From Bacteroides finegoldii DSM 17565 (GTDB lineage: Bacteria > Bacteroidota > Bacteroidia > Bacteroidales > Bacteroidaceae), in assembly GCF_000156195.1 (NCBI RefSeq), contig NZ_GG688326.1, positions 141,611 to 205,610 on the forward strand: 64,000 bases of DNA, given 5' to 3'. The notes beneath the pieces were generated by a model. That model worked only from the letters and a program-made list of their open reading frames with translations. It was not told the DNA's origin and made no database searches. A program made the translations under genes and the position numbers. Position 1 is the stretch's first letter. Each line of letters begins with the position of its first letter. Shown here piece after piece: positions 1 to 9,603 of this stretch.

Positions 1-2
1 GT

Positions 3-326
3 GACGGTACTGTGCCTATTGATCCACGCTACATAATAGAGGATGGAGTGTGTAAGATGGCAGACCATTCAGCACTGGCCGGTAGCTTGGCTACGATGGA
101 TATCTTGGTGCGTACTATGGTGAAGAAAGCGAACATACCTTTGGAAGATGCCGTGCGCATGGCTTCCGAGACTCCTGCCCGTTTGATCGGAGTGGATGAC
201 CGGAAAGGGACGTTGGCAAAGGGTAAGGATGCTGATATTGTGATTCTTGATAAGGAACTGAATGTGCGATGTGTGTGGTCGATGGGAAAGATTGTTCCAG
301 GAACTGATATTCTGTTGCATAAATAA
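3..326 (+). CDS. nagA: N-acetylglucosamine-6-phosphate deacetylase, C-terminal part (5' end outside window)
   Basis: The reading frame is open from the left edge, so only about the last 107 residues are present. The visible part matches the end of the NagA amidohydrolase: the stretch DGVCKMADHSALAGS resembles the family's conserved Ala/Gly-rich loop, followed by the helix with ASETPARLIG and the closing beta strands KGKDADIVILD typical of the composite amidohydrolase barrel. NagA removes the acetyl group from GlcNAc-6-P in the cytoplasm, feeding amino-sugar catabolism. The catalytic Asp and the metal-binding His residues lie before the window and cannot be checked. A 115-base gap separates it from the GH97 gene on the same strand. 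Confidence 0.85.
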   Translation, partial: DGTVPIDPRYIIEDGVCKMADHSALAGSLATMDILVRTMVKKANIPLEDAVRMASETPARLIGVDDRKGTLAKGKDADIVILDKELNVRCVWSMGKIVPGTDILLHK

Positions 327-441
327 GAATAGAAATCATACCGAAGAAAGAGATTCTCCTTATTAGAAAGAAATTCACCTTGATTATATAAGTGTTTTTC
401 TCTTCTGAATTGTACTATATATAAATAACAGATATAGTGCT

Positions 442-2451
442 ATGAAAATAAATTATGCAATCGGAGCTTTTCTGTGTATGCTGGTATGTTATGCGTGTAG
501 CAGTCCGAAAACAGAAGTCAAATCACCGGACGGCCATATTAAGATGTCTTTCACGCTGGATGAGAACGGTACTCCGTTTTATAATGTCTCGGTAGGCGAT
601 TCACTATTGATTGAGAACTCTGCAATGGGGTTTACAGAAGGGAATGGAGTTGCTTTAGGAGAAGGCTTTCAGATAAAGAGTACGACTTTCGATCATAAGG
701 ATGAGATTTGGACACAGGCTTGGGGAGAGAATAAAAAGAACAGGGATCATTATAATGAGATGGCGGTGAGCCTGACCAATAAAGATCAGGTGGAGTTGAC
801 ACTTCGTTTCCGTGTGTTTGATGATGGAGTAGGGTTCCGTTATGAGTACAGTGTTCCCGCAGTGGATTCGTTGATGATAACCGATGAACTGACAACTTTT
901 CGTTTTCGTCAGGACGGAACTTCATGGTCAATTCCCGCCAGTGCGGAGACTTATGAATTACTATATAAGCAACAGCCTATTTCCGAAGTGGAAACTGCCA
1001 ATACTCCTTTCACATTCAAAACGGCGGACGGTATTTATGGCAGTATTCATGAAGCGGCTTTGTATGATTTCTCCGAAATGACTTTGAAGCAGACCGGAAG
1101 ATATACATTGAAAGCTGAGCTAACTCCTTGGCCGGATGGTATCAAAGTGCGTAAAGGCAATCATTTTACTACTTCCTGGCGTACCATCCAGATTGCTCCG
1201 GAAGCTGTCGGGCTGATTAATTCTTCCTTGATTTTGAATCTGAACGAACCTTGTGTACTGGAAACTACCGATTGGATTCGTCCCTTGAAATATGTCGGAG
1301 TGTGGTGGGGAATGCATTTGGGTGTGGAGACTTGGAAGATGGACGAACGTCATGGAGCCACTACCGCCAATGCCAAGAAGTATATTGATTTCGCTGCCGC
1401 CAATGATATAGAGGGTGTTTTGTTTGAGGGATGGAACGAAGGATGGGAAAGCTGGGGTGGTATGCAGAATTTTGACTTTACGAAACCGTATGCTGATTTT
1501 GACATTGACGAGATTGTGCATTATGCCAAAGAGAAAGGTGTTGAAATCATCGGACATCATGAGACTGGAGGCAATATCCCCAACTATGAACGTCAGATGG
1601 ATCATGCCATGCAATGGTACACAGAACATGGTATTCATATCCTGAAAACCGGTTATGCGGGTGCTTTCCCGAATGGACTTTCGCACCATGGACAGTATGG
1701 GGTTAATCATTATCAGAAAGTGGTGGAGGCAGCTGCCCGTCACAAAATGACAGTGGATGCACACGAGCCGATTAAAGATACCGGTATTCGCCGTACATGG
1801 CCTAACATGATGACTCGTGAAGGTGCAAGAGGTATGGAATGGAATGCATGGAGCGAAGGTAATCCTCCTTCCCATCATGTGATGTTGCCGTTTACCCGCC
1901 TGTTATCCGGTCCGATGGATTACACTCCTGGAACTTTTGATATTTTGTTTTTACAGACAAAGGATTCTCCCCGTCGCCGGAAATGGAACGATCAGGATAA
2001 AGGAAACAGCCGTGTGAACACGACATTGGCGAAACAGCTTGCTAACTGGGTGATTTTGTATTCCCCTTTGCAAATGGCTTCCGATATGATTGAACATTAT
2101 GAGGGACATCCGGCTTTCCAGTTCTTCCGCGATTTCGATCCGGATTGCGACGAATCGAAAGCATTGGCAGGAGAACCGGGTGAATTTGTAGCCATCGTGC
2201 GTAAAGCAAAAGGTAACTATTTCTTGGGAGCGGCAACGAACGAGAAACCCCGTACACTGGAAATAAAACTGGATTTCCTGGAACCGGGCAAACAGTATAA
2301 AGCTGTCATCTATGCGGATGGAGAGAATGCGGATTGGAAATCAAATCCTACGGATTACCGGATAACGGAACAAACGGTTACTTCTGAAAATACGTTGAAC
2401 ATACGAATGGCTGCCGGAGGCGGACAGGCTATTTCATTTATCGCACTTTAA
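442..2451 (+). CDS. GH97 family glycoside hydrolase lipoprotein (inverting alpha-glucosidase type)
   Basis: A 669-residue exported enzyme. The N-terminus is a lipoprotein signal with Cys19 after LVCYA, so it is probably anchored to a membrane and faces the periplasm or the outside. The domain order fits GH97: an N-terminal beta-sandwich (about 25-270), a TIM barrel (about 275-560) and a C-terminal beta domain. The key residues of the inverting SusB type are visible: Glu374 in HHETGGN, Glu442 in DAHEP and Glu466 in GMEWNAW, which by spacing correspond to SusB Glu439, Glu508 and Glu532. The retaining alpha-galactosidase subgroup has an Asp nucleophile where this protein has LKTGYAG, so alpha-glucosidase activity is favoured. 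The substrate is not proven by sequence. No SusC/SusD pair is in the window. Confidence 0.88.
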   Translation: MKINYAIGAFLCMLVCYACSSPKTEVKSPDGHIKMSFTLDENGTPFYNVSVGDSLLIENSAMGFTEGNGVALGEGFQIKSTTFDHKDEIWTQAWGENKKNRDHYNEMAVSLTNKDQVELTLRFRVFDDGVGFRYEYSVPAVDSLMITDELTTFRFRQDGTSWSIPASAETYELLYKQQPISEVETANTPFTFKTADGIYGSIHEAALYDFSEMTLKQTGRYTLKAELTPWPDGIKVRKGNHFTTSWRTIQIAPEAVGLINSSLILNLNEPCVLETTDWIRPLKYVGVWWGMHLGVETWKMDERHGATTANAKKYIDFAAANDIEGVLFEGWNEGWESWGGMQNFDFTKPYADFDIDEIVHYAKEKGVEIIGHHETGGNIPNYERQMDHAMQWYTEHGIHILKTGYAGAFPNGLSHHGQYGVNHYQKVVEAAARHKMTVDAHEPIKDTGIRRTWPNMMTREGARGMEWNAWSEGNPPSHHVMLPFTRLLSGPMDYTPGTFDILFLQTKDSPRRRKWNDQDKGNSRVNTTLAKQLANWVILYSPLQMASDMIEHYEGHPAFQFFRDFDPDCDESKALAGEPGEFVAIVRKAKGNYFLGAATNEKPRTLEIKLDFLEPGKQYKAVIYADGENADWKSNPTDYRITEQTVTSENTLNIRMAAGGGQAISFIAL

Positions 2452-2472
2452 TAAAGTTTGTTAGAGGTTAGA

Positions 2473-2511
2473 AAAAAACGGTGGACAGTGTTGAGGCTGT
2501 CCACCGTTTTT
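2473..2511. terminator. Bidirectional hairpin terminator
   Basis: A near-perfect stem, AAAACGGTGGACAG (2474-2488 region) pairing with CTGTCCACCGTTTT (2497-2510), has an A run on one side and a T run on the other. It lies between the convergent GH97 gene and the acyl-CoA ligase gene and can end transcripts from both. Confidence 0.85.
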
Positions 2512-2578
2512 ATTTGCGAGAATACTTATCTTATTATTTGTTATAAGTATGTACTCTTAATTAGTCAAAGGTTCTTGA

Positions 2579-4243
2579 TTACCCTTTTGCTTCCTGATAC
2601 ATAAAGCGTTTGATTGACTTTTTCGCAGTCTTTTCAAATTCTTCAAAATGGATTTTAATCTTGCTTATTTGGGAATAGTTAGGAAGCTGTTGATTCAATT
2701 CAATACGGTTTTGCTCCATTACTTTCTGAATATCCGTCTGCTGCAATCCATGAGCGAAAGCATCGTCGAAATCCGGGTAGATCAAGGCTACCAACTTATC
2801 ATGTTGCAGGACGATCAGTGATTCGGCAACATACGGCATGTTGTTCAGCTTGCTTTCAATTTCTTCGGGATAGATATTCTGTCCGCTGGAGGTGAGAAGC
2901 AGGTTTTTGCTACGTCCGCGAACGGTTACATTCCCTTCTTCGTCTATAGTGCCGAGATCACCTGTATGCAACCAGCCATTTACGTCAATGATTTGCGCAG
3001 TAGCTTCTTGATTTTTATAATAGCCCAACATAAGATTGGCTCCTTTACAGATGATTTCTCCTGCATGAGTCTTAGGGTCCGGGGAATCGATTTTTACTTC
3101 CATTCGCGTCGTCGCTTTCCCGCACGAAGCAAGTTTCAGGTTTTCCCAGCGGCTGGAGCAAATGATCGGACCACATTCTGTCATACCGTAAGCGATGGTG
3201 TAGGGGAAACCTATTTTCTTGAGGAAGGCTTCTACTTCAGCATTGAAAGGAGCGCCGCCGATGATGATTTCATCAAAATTACCGCCGAATATCTCCATAG
3301 CAGCTTGTCGTGCCAACGATTTGATCTTATCGTTTACGATGGGTACTTTAAGCAGTAGTTTACCGATTTTGCTGTCTACTTTGGGAAGAATATCCTTTTT
3401 TATAATCTTTTCTACAATCAATGGTACGCAGGAGATGACTCTGGGTTTTATCTCCGAAAACGATTGGGAGATAATCTTAGGAGACGGCATACGTGTCAGG
3501 AAATAGATGTGTGCGCCTGCCGAGAATCCGTATAGGAAGTCGTATACCATTCCAAATACATGTCCCATAGGAAGCATGGAAACGATATGATCTCCCGGTT
3601 TAACGGGAAGCATTTCAAAACAGTAGGCAACATTTGACCAGATACTGCGATAGGGGAGCATTACTCCTTTAGAATACCCTGTAGTGCCGGATGTATAATT
3701 GATGATTGCCAGTTCTTCCGGTCTGTCTTTTCGGTAACAGATATGTTCAGGACGGAAGTTCTTTGGATAACGTTGTCCATAAATGGCATTCCGGTGTTCG
3801 AAAGCGTATGTGAGCTTTTCGTTGCGCGACACTAAAGAGGAGAAATCTGCCAATGATGCAATACCTTCTAATAAAGGCATTGCATCCTCATTCAGGTTCT
3901 CCCAAGCTTGATCGCCTACAAAAAGTAGTTTGGCTTCAGAATGGTTGACGATATTATGAATATTGTCTGCTTTGAATTCATGCAAAATAGGAACAATTAC
4001 AGCTCCATAAGTGATGGTGGCCAAGAAAGTAACTGCCCAATGAGCACTGTTACGTCCGCAAACCGCTATTTTATCTCCCGGCTGGATTCCGGCACTTTCC
4101 AAAACAATGTGAAATTTAGCAATTTTACGTGCTACATCCTTATATTGGAGGGTAATTCCTTTATAGTCGGTCAGGGCATCTCTGTCCCAGTTTTTGATGA
4201 TACTTTGCTCAATATAATCAATGAACTGATGTTCTTGTTCCAT
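2579..4243 (-). CDS. Long-chain fatty acid-CoA ligase / AMP-dependent synthetase
   Basis: A member of the ANL adenylating family that activates a fatty acid with ATP to an acyl-AMP and then an acyl-CoA. The motifs are complete: the phosphate loop YTSGTTGYSKG near residue 185, YGMTECGP (A5), WLHTGDLG (A7), GRSKNLLLTSSGQNIYPEE (A8) and the C-terminal catalytic lysine region KKSIKRF close to the end. I start it at the second Met (MEQEHQ), because a promoter-like TAATTTTGC at 4274-4282 would leave only about 9 bases before the upstream ATG at 4258. That ATG is the alternative and adds five residues. It stands alone as a unit, transcribed toward the GH97 gene. Confidence 0.87.
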   Translation of the reverse strand: MEQEHQFIDYIEQSIIKNWDRDALTDYKGITLQYKDVARKIAKFHIVLESAGIQPGDKIAVCGRNSAHWAVTFLATITYGAVIVPILHEFKADNIHNIVNHSEAKLLFVGDQAWENLNEDAMPLLEGIASLADFSSLVSRNEKLTYAFEHRNAIYGQRYPKNFRPEHICYRKDRPEELAIINYTSGTTGYSKGVMLPYRSIWSNVAYCFEMLPVKPGDHIVSMLPMGHVFGMVYDFLYGFSAGAHIYFLTRMPSPKIISQSFSEIKPRVISCVPLIVEKIIKKDILPKVDSKIGKLLLKVPIVNDKIKSLARQAAMEIFGGNFDEIIIGGAPFNAEVEAFLKKIGFPYTIAYGMTECGPIICSSRWENLKLASCGKATTRMEVKIDSPDPKTHAGEIICKGANLMLGYYKNQEATAQIIDVNGWLHTGDLGTIDEEGNVTVRGRSKNLLLTSSGQNIYPEEIESKLNNMPYVAESLIVLQHDKLVALIYPDFDDAFAHGLQQTDIQKVMEQNRIELNQQLPNYSQISKIKIHFEEFEKTAKKSIKRFMYQEAKG

Positions 4244-4273
4244 TTTGTTTTTGCACATTTAGTTTAAAACTGC

Positions 4274-4282
4274 GCAAAATTA
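4274..4282 (-). promoter_or_regulatory. Bacteroides -7 promoter element for the acyl-CoA ligase
   Basis: On the minus strand this reads TAATTTTGC, matching the TAnnTTTG consensus, about 30 bases before the chosen start. No clear -33 TTTG box is seen. Confidence 0.5.
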
Positions 4283-4374
4283 ATATATCATTAACGTAAA
4301 CCGAATTTTAAAATCAAGTTTTACGGTTAATTAACGAAGGAATTCTGATATAATTTTACATTTCTTTTCAAATG

Positions 4375-5838
4375 TTATTCAGAATCAGACTCTTCTTTGG
4401 ATTTCTCGGAAATAAGCAGCAACTTATCTCCTTCGTGCAATTTCAATGTTCCGTTAGGGATCAGGAATTCATCTTTGCGTTTCACAATCATGACTAGTGT
4501 ACCTTTTGGCAGGTTCATATCTTTCAATGTATCTGCCTCTTCCAGCATTTCGCGGGTGACAGTCATATCACTGAGATCAGAGTCAATCTCCTCAGGCAGT
4601 TCCACCCCGAAATCGTTTCCTGTCTTTGCCAAAGGTTCGGAGAGGTGTAATATGCGGGCTACAAAGGAAATTGTGGTTCCTTGTACGACCAATGAAACGA
4701 TGGTAATGAAGAATACGATATTGAATATAATATTCGAACCCTCTACTCCTGCCACTACCGGATAAGTAGCAAAGATGATAGGAACTGCGCCGCGTAATCC
4801 TACCCAAGATACAAAAACGCGTGACTTCATTGTGATTTTCCGGAATGGGAGCAGGCAGAGGAATACGCTTAACGGGCGACCGATAAGAATCATGAATATA
4901 CCGATCAGCAGAGAGACAGCGGCTACTTCTAGCATTTCGTGAGGATTGACTAGCAATCCCAGGCAGAGGAACATAATGATCTGGAACAGCCAGGTAAGCC
5001 CGTCCATGAACGTATAAATCTCCTTACGGTGCATAATTTTATTATTACCTACCATCATACCGGCGATGTATACAGCCAGATATCCATTACCTTTCATTAA
5101 ATCGGTGATGGAGAAAGTGAAGAAAACGAATGCCAATAGCAGGATAGGATATAATGCCTGGTTATCGATATTAAGCTTGTTCAGCATTCGGATAGCCAGT
5201 TTCCCGAGTATATATCCTGCAGCAGCACCTACGATAAACTGAATGATAAAAGAAGCGGCAATAGCGCCGACTCCCATACCCGCTGATTGGATAAACTGTA
5301 TCAGAACAATGGTAAGCATATAAGCCATCGGGTCATTACTTCCACTTTCCAACTCCAGCATAGGACGTAGGTTGTGCTTCAGATTCATCTTTTGCGAACG
5401 GAGAATAGCGAAGACCGAAGCCGAATCTGTGGAAGACATGGTAGAGGCCAACAATAGGGAAGTGGTGATAGGCAAATAAATGTTCGTCCAACTCATACCG
5501 GATAGCCACCAAATGAAGAGCCCCGTAAAAAGAGCTGTGAGCAATACTCCGACAGTGGATAAGACGATACCCGGTCCTAAAATAGGTTTGATTTCTTTGA
5601 ATTTCGTGTCCATACCTCCTGAGAAAAGGATGATACTCAAGGCAACCATACCGATAAATTGGGCTTCTTTGGCATTATGGAATTGGAGACCGAGTCCGTC
5701 ACTTCCGAATGCCATTCCTACAACGAGGAACAGTAACAAAGTAGGTACGCCGAAACGGTATCCGGTTTTTCCAACAACAATGCTGACGAAAAGTAAGATA
5801 GAACCAATAAGTAAGGTGTTTTCTGCTGTAAATATCAT
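4375..5838 (-). CDS. Potassium/proton antiporter, CPA1 family (NhaP2/CvrA-like) with C-terminal RCK_C domain
   Basis: A 487-residue inner-membrane protein with about 12-13 hydrophobic segments across residues 1-390. The transport core shows STDSASVFAILR and LELESGSNDPMAY, with the acidic pair typical of CPA1 exchangers. A soluble tail (about 400-487) ends in a TrkA-C/RCK_C-like fold (LPKGTLVMIVKRKDEFLIPNG in outline), which in this family senses ligand or redox state to gate K+ efflux. The likely role is K+ (or Na+) export in exchange for protons, for cytoplasmic ion and pH control. The ion choice is inferred from the NhaP2-like tail. It is monocistronic. Confidence 0.88.
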   Translation of the reverse strand: MIFTAENTLLIGSILLFVSIVVGKTGYRFGVPTLLLFLVVGMAFGSDGLGLQFHNAKEAQFIGMVALSIILFSGGMDTKFKEIKPILGPGIVLSTVGVLLTALFTGLFIWWLSGMSWTNIYLPITTSLLLASTMSSTDSASVFAILRSQKMNLKHNLRPMLELESGSNDPMAYMLTIVLIQFIQSAGMGVGAIAASFIIQFIVGAAAGYILGKLAIRMLNKLNIDNQALYPILLLAFVFFTFSITDLMKGNGYLAVYIAGMMVGNNKIMHRKEIYTFMDGLTWLFQIIMFLCLGLLVNPHEMLEVAAVSLLIGIFMILIGRPLSVFLCLLPFRKITMKSRVFVSWVGLRGAVPIIFATYPVVAGVEGSNIIFNIVFFITIVSLVVQGTTISFVARILHLSEPLAKTGNDFGVELPEEIDSDLSDMTVTREMLEEADTLKDMNLPKGTLVMIVKRKDEFLIPNGTLKLHEGDKLLLISEKSKEESDSE

Positions 5839-6014
5839 ATGCTATATATTATAAAGTTATAAGAATGCCGCATTATTTTTCACTGTGCGAAGTTACATAT
5901 ATTTAGCAACAAATGAAATACCTGTTTTGATGTATTTTTGTCAAAAATGGTAGTTAAATTGTCTAAAAAAGTCAATCTGATACTCGGAAATAGCTAATTG
6001 TGAGAATATGAAAA

Positions 6015-6051
6015 CAGGCTCGAATGATGCGATCTGCATGATTCGAGCCTG
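6015..6051. terminator. Hairpin terminator downstream of the crp/hcp relic
   Basis: An 11-bp perfect stem, CAGGCTCGAAT (6015-6025) pairing with ATTCGAGCCTG (6041-6051), is followed on the minus strand by TTTTCAT. It lies just after the hcp relic and before the antiporter gene on the same strand, and is probably the original hcp terminator. Confidence 0.75.
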
Positions 6052-6077
6052 ATTGATGAATATTTAGGATAAAATAC

Positions 6078-6421
6078 TTATGACAAGAACTTCATATTGT
6101 ATCGGTATTTTGCACAGCCAGCGGTCAATATAACCGTGTCGTTCGGCAGTTTTCGGGGTTACCGTAGCTGCTAGTATTGGCTTTATCCAGTTGTGCCATA
6201 GCGGATATTCCATGTTTGCCTGTTTCCAAAGTCAATTGAACTAATTCTTCTACTGTGATGTCGTTGCGGGTTAATTCGGCTAATGCGTGTTGCATAAAAG
6301 CGAAGATTTCCCCTTTCTTATATGAACGGGCGTGAAAATTAACTTCTTCCAGGTTGGCAGAGAGCTTTTCCGGAGTAATTCCCCGAAATAGCAGATTGTT
6401 GGTGAGGGTATGTATCATCAT
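6078..6421 (-). pseudogene. Collapsed relic: start of a Crp/Fnr-type regulator fused to two fragments of hydroxylamine reductase (hcp)
   Basis: The open frame 6125-6421 (98 residues) is a chimera. Residues 1 to about 41 (LFRGITPEKLSANLEE, then YKKGEIFAF) look like the start of a Crp-family cyclic-nucleotide-binding domain. From about residue 42, TVEELVQLTLETGKHG and MAQLDKANTSSYGNPE match the N-terminal part of the hybrid-cluster protein Hcp (hydroxylamine/NO reductase). The frame then runs into CRTTRLY and stops. In another frame, 6138-6078 encodes DTVILTAGCAKYRYN and stops. This is the Hcp strand carrying a cluster-ligand Cys, which lies hundreds of residues further on in a normal Hcp of about 550 residues. 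At least two internal deletions are therefore needed. It has no plausible function left. Confidence 0.8.
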
Positions 6422-6442
6422 TATAAGTCATTGTAATTTGGT

Positions 6443-7247
6443 TTATAACCATTGGAACTTTAGTCCGAAAGACAAGCTGAGATAATCGCGAGGACGCAGA
6501 TAGCTGTTAGTAGCAGCACTGACCACATAAAGATCACAAGTACTGATCTCATAGAAAAATGTTACAGACTTGGCTAGAAACCTGCGTTGCGGGTCAATAT
6601 CGTAAGTCAGGCGTTGTCCCATGAAAATGTGAAAACGTACTTTGCTTGAAAAACCATAATAACCTTTTGGATAGCGGTCCGGTTCATTTACCCAGAACTG
6701 ATCCCCAAATACGGTATTCATGTATAGGCCACAAGTAAGGGGTTCTGTAGAGAATCCTTTTCCTATATTAATACTCCACGGCATGTAGTTTTGTTTAAGA
6801 GTCATGGTTATTTTAGCCTTTTTTGAAGAATACTTCGGGATAAATCCAAGCAATAAATCAGTCTCCCATTGATTATGTTTTCCGTAATCCCACTCCCGTA
6901 CCAAAAGAAAGTAATCCCATGTTGCCGGCAAACTGTATCTTAGAGTGGGTAGGAATGATTCGTTCCCAATTTCTGCGGAAACGGTGAACCCGTTTATCGT
7001 AACGGGTATGTTTAACTTTTTTCGATGCAGCGGGCAATACGGAGTCTGCTTTAATAATCGTAAATAAAGAATCTCCGGTTTGGAAGGCGATAATTGAGTC
7101 AGCCTTGATGATGAAGCGCAGTGAATCGGCTTTATACGTGTTGATAATTGTATCTGTTCTGTAAGTAGCCGAGACTGGACCGGAGATAGAGAGAAGTATT
7201 GATAATACTCCCGTCCATAAAATATATTTAGTATTCAACCAATTCAT
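6443..7247 (-). pseudogene. Outer-membrane beta-barrel-like protein gene, split by a one-base frameshift
   Basis: Two overlapping frames make one gene. The first (7247-6873) has a signal peptide (VLSILLSISGPVSA), then repeats of KADS/TII and a basic stretch, ending in SFGTGVGLRKT and a stop. The second (from 6931 to 6443) continues with WDYGKHNQWETDLLLGFIPKY and beta-strand-rich sequence to a terminal KFQWL, an aromatic end like that of outer-membrane barrels. Removing one G near 6893 joins them as GTGWDYGKHNQ. The start overlaps the end of the phosphoesterase gene by 20 bases, so the two are co-transcribed. I do not recognise a function. A sequencing error could also explain the break. Confidence 0.7.
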
Positions 7248-8043
7248 AATCAGGATTTTCAGAGGTGCTTTCCGGAGCTATAGTGAATACCAGATAAGTA
7301 CGGTAATCCATACAATCACTGGTTATATAATGTATTCCATCATCAAAGAGTATGTCATCCCGAAAATGATGGGTATGTGCAGCCGTGCAAAACTGTAGGC
7401 CCTTATACTGAGTGACATAGTGCTGAAAAACCTTTGCCACATTATCATTGAATACGCCTGTAAATGGGCGTGCGTGCATACATACTACGCTTTTTTCAAA
7501 TTCATCACTTCTGTTTGTTATCTCTTCTTCCATAAAGGTGAAGTTTGGAATGGGCTCGGAGTAGTCATACTCTAAAGCGTTTGTATTGAGACAGACGAAC
7601 TTCACGTTGCCTGCTATAAAAGAGAAGTTGGTAGGACCGAACACTGTTTTATAAGTTTCTTCTCCTGTTCCCAGACAATCATGATTTCCGATAAGGGCTA
7701 CATAAGGTACTTTTAACCCGTTCATGATATCCCGTTGCCAGAGAAACTCTTTGGTCACTCCAAAATCACTCATATCTCCTCCATGAATTACAAAGTCAAT
7801 ATCATCCCGTTTATTGATCTCTTTTACGAAGTCTTCCGTTGCGTCATACCAGCGTTGTGAATCTCCCATTACAGCAAAACAGATTTTAGTTTTGCCTTTG
7901 CAATTTGCTTCTATCTTTTCCATATTATGTGCATTGACATTTGTCTCACCACTGATGTGGACATCGTACGGATGGTAATCTATCATACCGCATCCTGCGA
8001 GAAACAGGCACAATAAAAGCCAATATAAATTCTTTCTCAACAT
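7228..8043 (-). CDS. Calcineurin-like metallophosphoesterase lipoprotein
   Basis: A 271-residue protein with a lipoprotein signal (LCLFLAGC, Cys18). The metallophosphoesterase motifs appear in order: GDSQ (Asp61), GGDMSD (Asp90), GNHD (Asn120-His121), CMHARPF (His190) and AHTHH (His223/His225), so the two-metal site looks complete. The family cleaves phosphomonoesters or diesters; this one would act in the periplasm or at the cell surface. The substrate cannot be told. It overlaps the downstream beta-barrel gene by 20 bases, suggesting the two were a unit before the barrel gene was frameshifted. Confidence 0.85.
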   Translation of the reverse strand: MLRKNLYWLLLCLFLAGCGMIDYHPYDVHISGETNVNAHNMEKIEANCKGKTKICFAVMGDSQRWYDATEDFVKEINKRDDIDFVIHGGDMSDFGVTKEFLWQRDIMNGLKVPYVALIGNHDCLGTGEETYKTVFGPTNFSFIAGNVKFVCLNTNALEYDYSEPIPNFTFMEEEITNRSDEFEKSVVCMHARPFTGVFNDNVAKVFQHYVTQYKGLQFCTAAHTHHFRDDILFDDGIHYITSDCMDYRTYLVFTIAPESTSENPDYELVEY

Positions 8044-8170
8044 AGTTTAATCGTTTGTAGTTTTGAAAACTTTATGCAAATATAGAGTTTACAATCGGAT
8101 GGGCAATTGATAAATCCCTAATTAGGACTGATTGAACAATAAAAATGAGAAAATGAACAGTAACTATTCT

Positions 8171-9529
8171 TTATTCAGCTATCGGCTGTTGTTTCGATAC
8201 TTTTTTAATATATATCATCAAGCTGATTACTGCTGTGATAAAGGCTAATGCATCCGACACCGGCATACTGATCCAAATACCTTTCAATCCCCACCAATTC
8301 GGGAAAAGCAACAGGCAGGGCAGAAGATAAAGCAACTGTCGCGTCAGGGACAAGAAAATGCTTATTTTCGCTTTTCCGATACTTTGGAAGAAGTTACCGA
8401 TAACAATCTGTGCTCCTACGAATGGGAACATAAGTACTGCCAAGCGAAGCCCTTCTACTGCCAGATCAATCAATTCGTCACTGTCTGTGAAGAGAGCTGA
8501 TACGGCATGAGGGAATAGTTCGCAAATCAGAAATCCGCTACTAGTGATAACCACTCCTGAAAGAATTCCCAGTCGTAAAGTCTGTTTGACGCGATTAAGT
8601 TTCTGTGCTCCGAAGTTATAGCCGACAATCGGCTGCATTCCCATCGTCAATCCTAATACAATCATTACGTAAAGAGTCAGCAGCCGGTTGATGATACCAT
8701 ACGCGCCGATAGCCATATCTCCTCCGTGTTCCTGTAGACTATTATTGATAATAATGACAATAATGCAAGCGCAAACATTCATTAGGAAGGGTGACATGCC
8801 GATAGCGAAAATGCTCTCTACGATTCTCCCTTTCATCTTCCAGATTGTTCCTTCGAAGTGCACTGTACTCTCTTTCTGCATGAAGTGACTTACCACCCAT
8901 ATCATGCCGATGAGCTGTGAAATAACCGTTGCCGTAGCAGCTCCCCGCATTCCCCATTCAAAGTGGAAGATAAAGATAGGAGCGAGGATGATATTGGTAA
9001 CTACCGTCACCATCGATGTAAGCATTGCTTTCTTCGGATACCCGGTAGCGCGCATCACATTGTTCAATCCTATCATTGTATAAGTAATAGGAGTTCCCAA
9101 CAAGATTACCTGCATGAAACTGCGTGCGTATGGAAGTGTGTCGTGACTGGCACCGAAAAACAGCAGGATATCATCGAGAAAGATAAAGGACAATATTCCG
9201 AAGAAGACAGAATTGGTGATACAAAGCATAAGCGTGTGTGACAGAATTTCCGTAGCACCTTTCAGATCCTTTTGTCCCAATCGGATAGAGGCAAGGGTTG
9301 ATCCGCCTGCCGATACCAATGTACAGAAAGCGACTACGAGATTCATCAGAGGAAAACTGATAGCCAGTCCTGCAATGGCCATTGCCCCCACACCATGTCC
9401 GATGAAGATACTGTCAATAATGTTGTAGATAGAAGTAATTGTCATTCCGATAATGGCAGGAATGGAATATTGTAGCAGTAACTTGCCGATGCTTTCCTTT
9501 CCTAAGATATGTGGGTCGTTCTTGCTCAT
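8171..9529 (-). CDS. MATE family efflux transporter
   Basis: A 452-residue protein with about 12 hydrophobic segments in two halves of six, the MATE/NorM fold. Characteristic stretches are SIPAIIGMTITSIYNIIDSIF near residues 18-38 and MGMQPIVGYNFGAQ in the second half (about 290), with MATE-style Asn/Asp in the first helix. It would export cationic drugs or metabolites using an ion gradient. Bacteroides carry many MATE paralogues and the substrate cannot be read from sequence. It is transcribed divergently from the HAD phosphatase, from a 170-base shared promoter region. Confidence 0.88.
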   Translation of the reverse strand: MSKNDPHILGKESIGKLLLQYSIPAIIGMTITSIYNIIDSIFIGHGVGAMAIAGLAISFPLMNLVVAFCTLVSAGGSTLASIRLGQKDLKGATEILSHTLMLCITNSVFFGILSFIFLDDILLFFGASHDTLPYARSFMQVILLGTPITYTMIGLNNVMRATGYPKKAMLTSMVTVVTNIILAPIFIFHFEWGMRGAATATVISQLIGMIWVVSHFMQKESTVHFEGTIWKMKGRIVESIFAIGMSPFLMNVCACIIVIIINNSLQEHGGDMAIGAYGIINRLLTLYVMIVLGLTMGMQPIVGYNFGAQKLNRVKQTLRLGILSGVVITSSGFLICELFPHAVSALFTDSDELIDLAVEGLRLAVLMFPFVGAQIVIGNFFQSIGKAKISIFLSLTRQLLYLLPCLLLFPNWWGLKGIWISMPVSDALAFITAVISLMIYIKKVSKQQPIAE

Positions 9530-9603
9530 ACGTTGGTCGATTCGTTGGATAAATAAAAGTCGATTTGTTGGATAAAAACGTCCGTTACGTTTTTTTTAGC
9601 ATT

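Noticed and set aside
1120..1878. 252-codon open frame on the minus strand inside the GH97 gene
   Set aside because: Antisense shadow of a well-supported gene; the translation is rich in His, Met and Ile with no domain.
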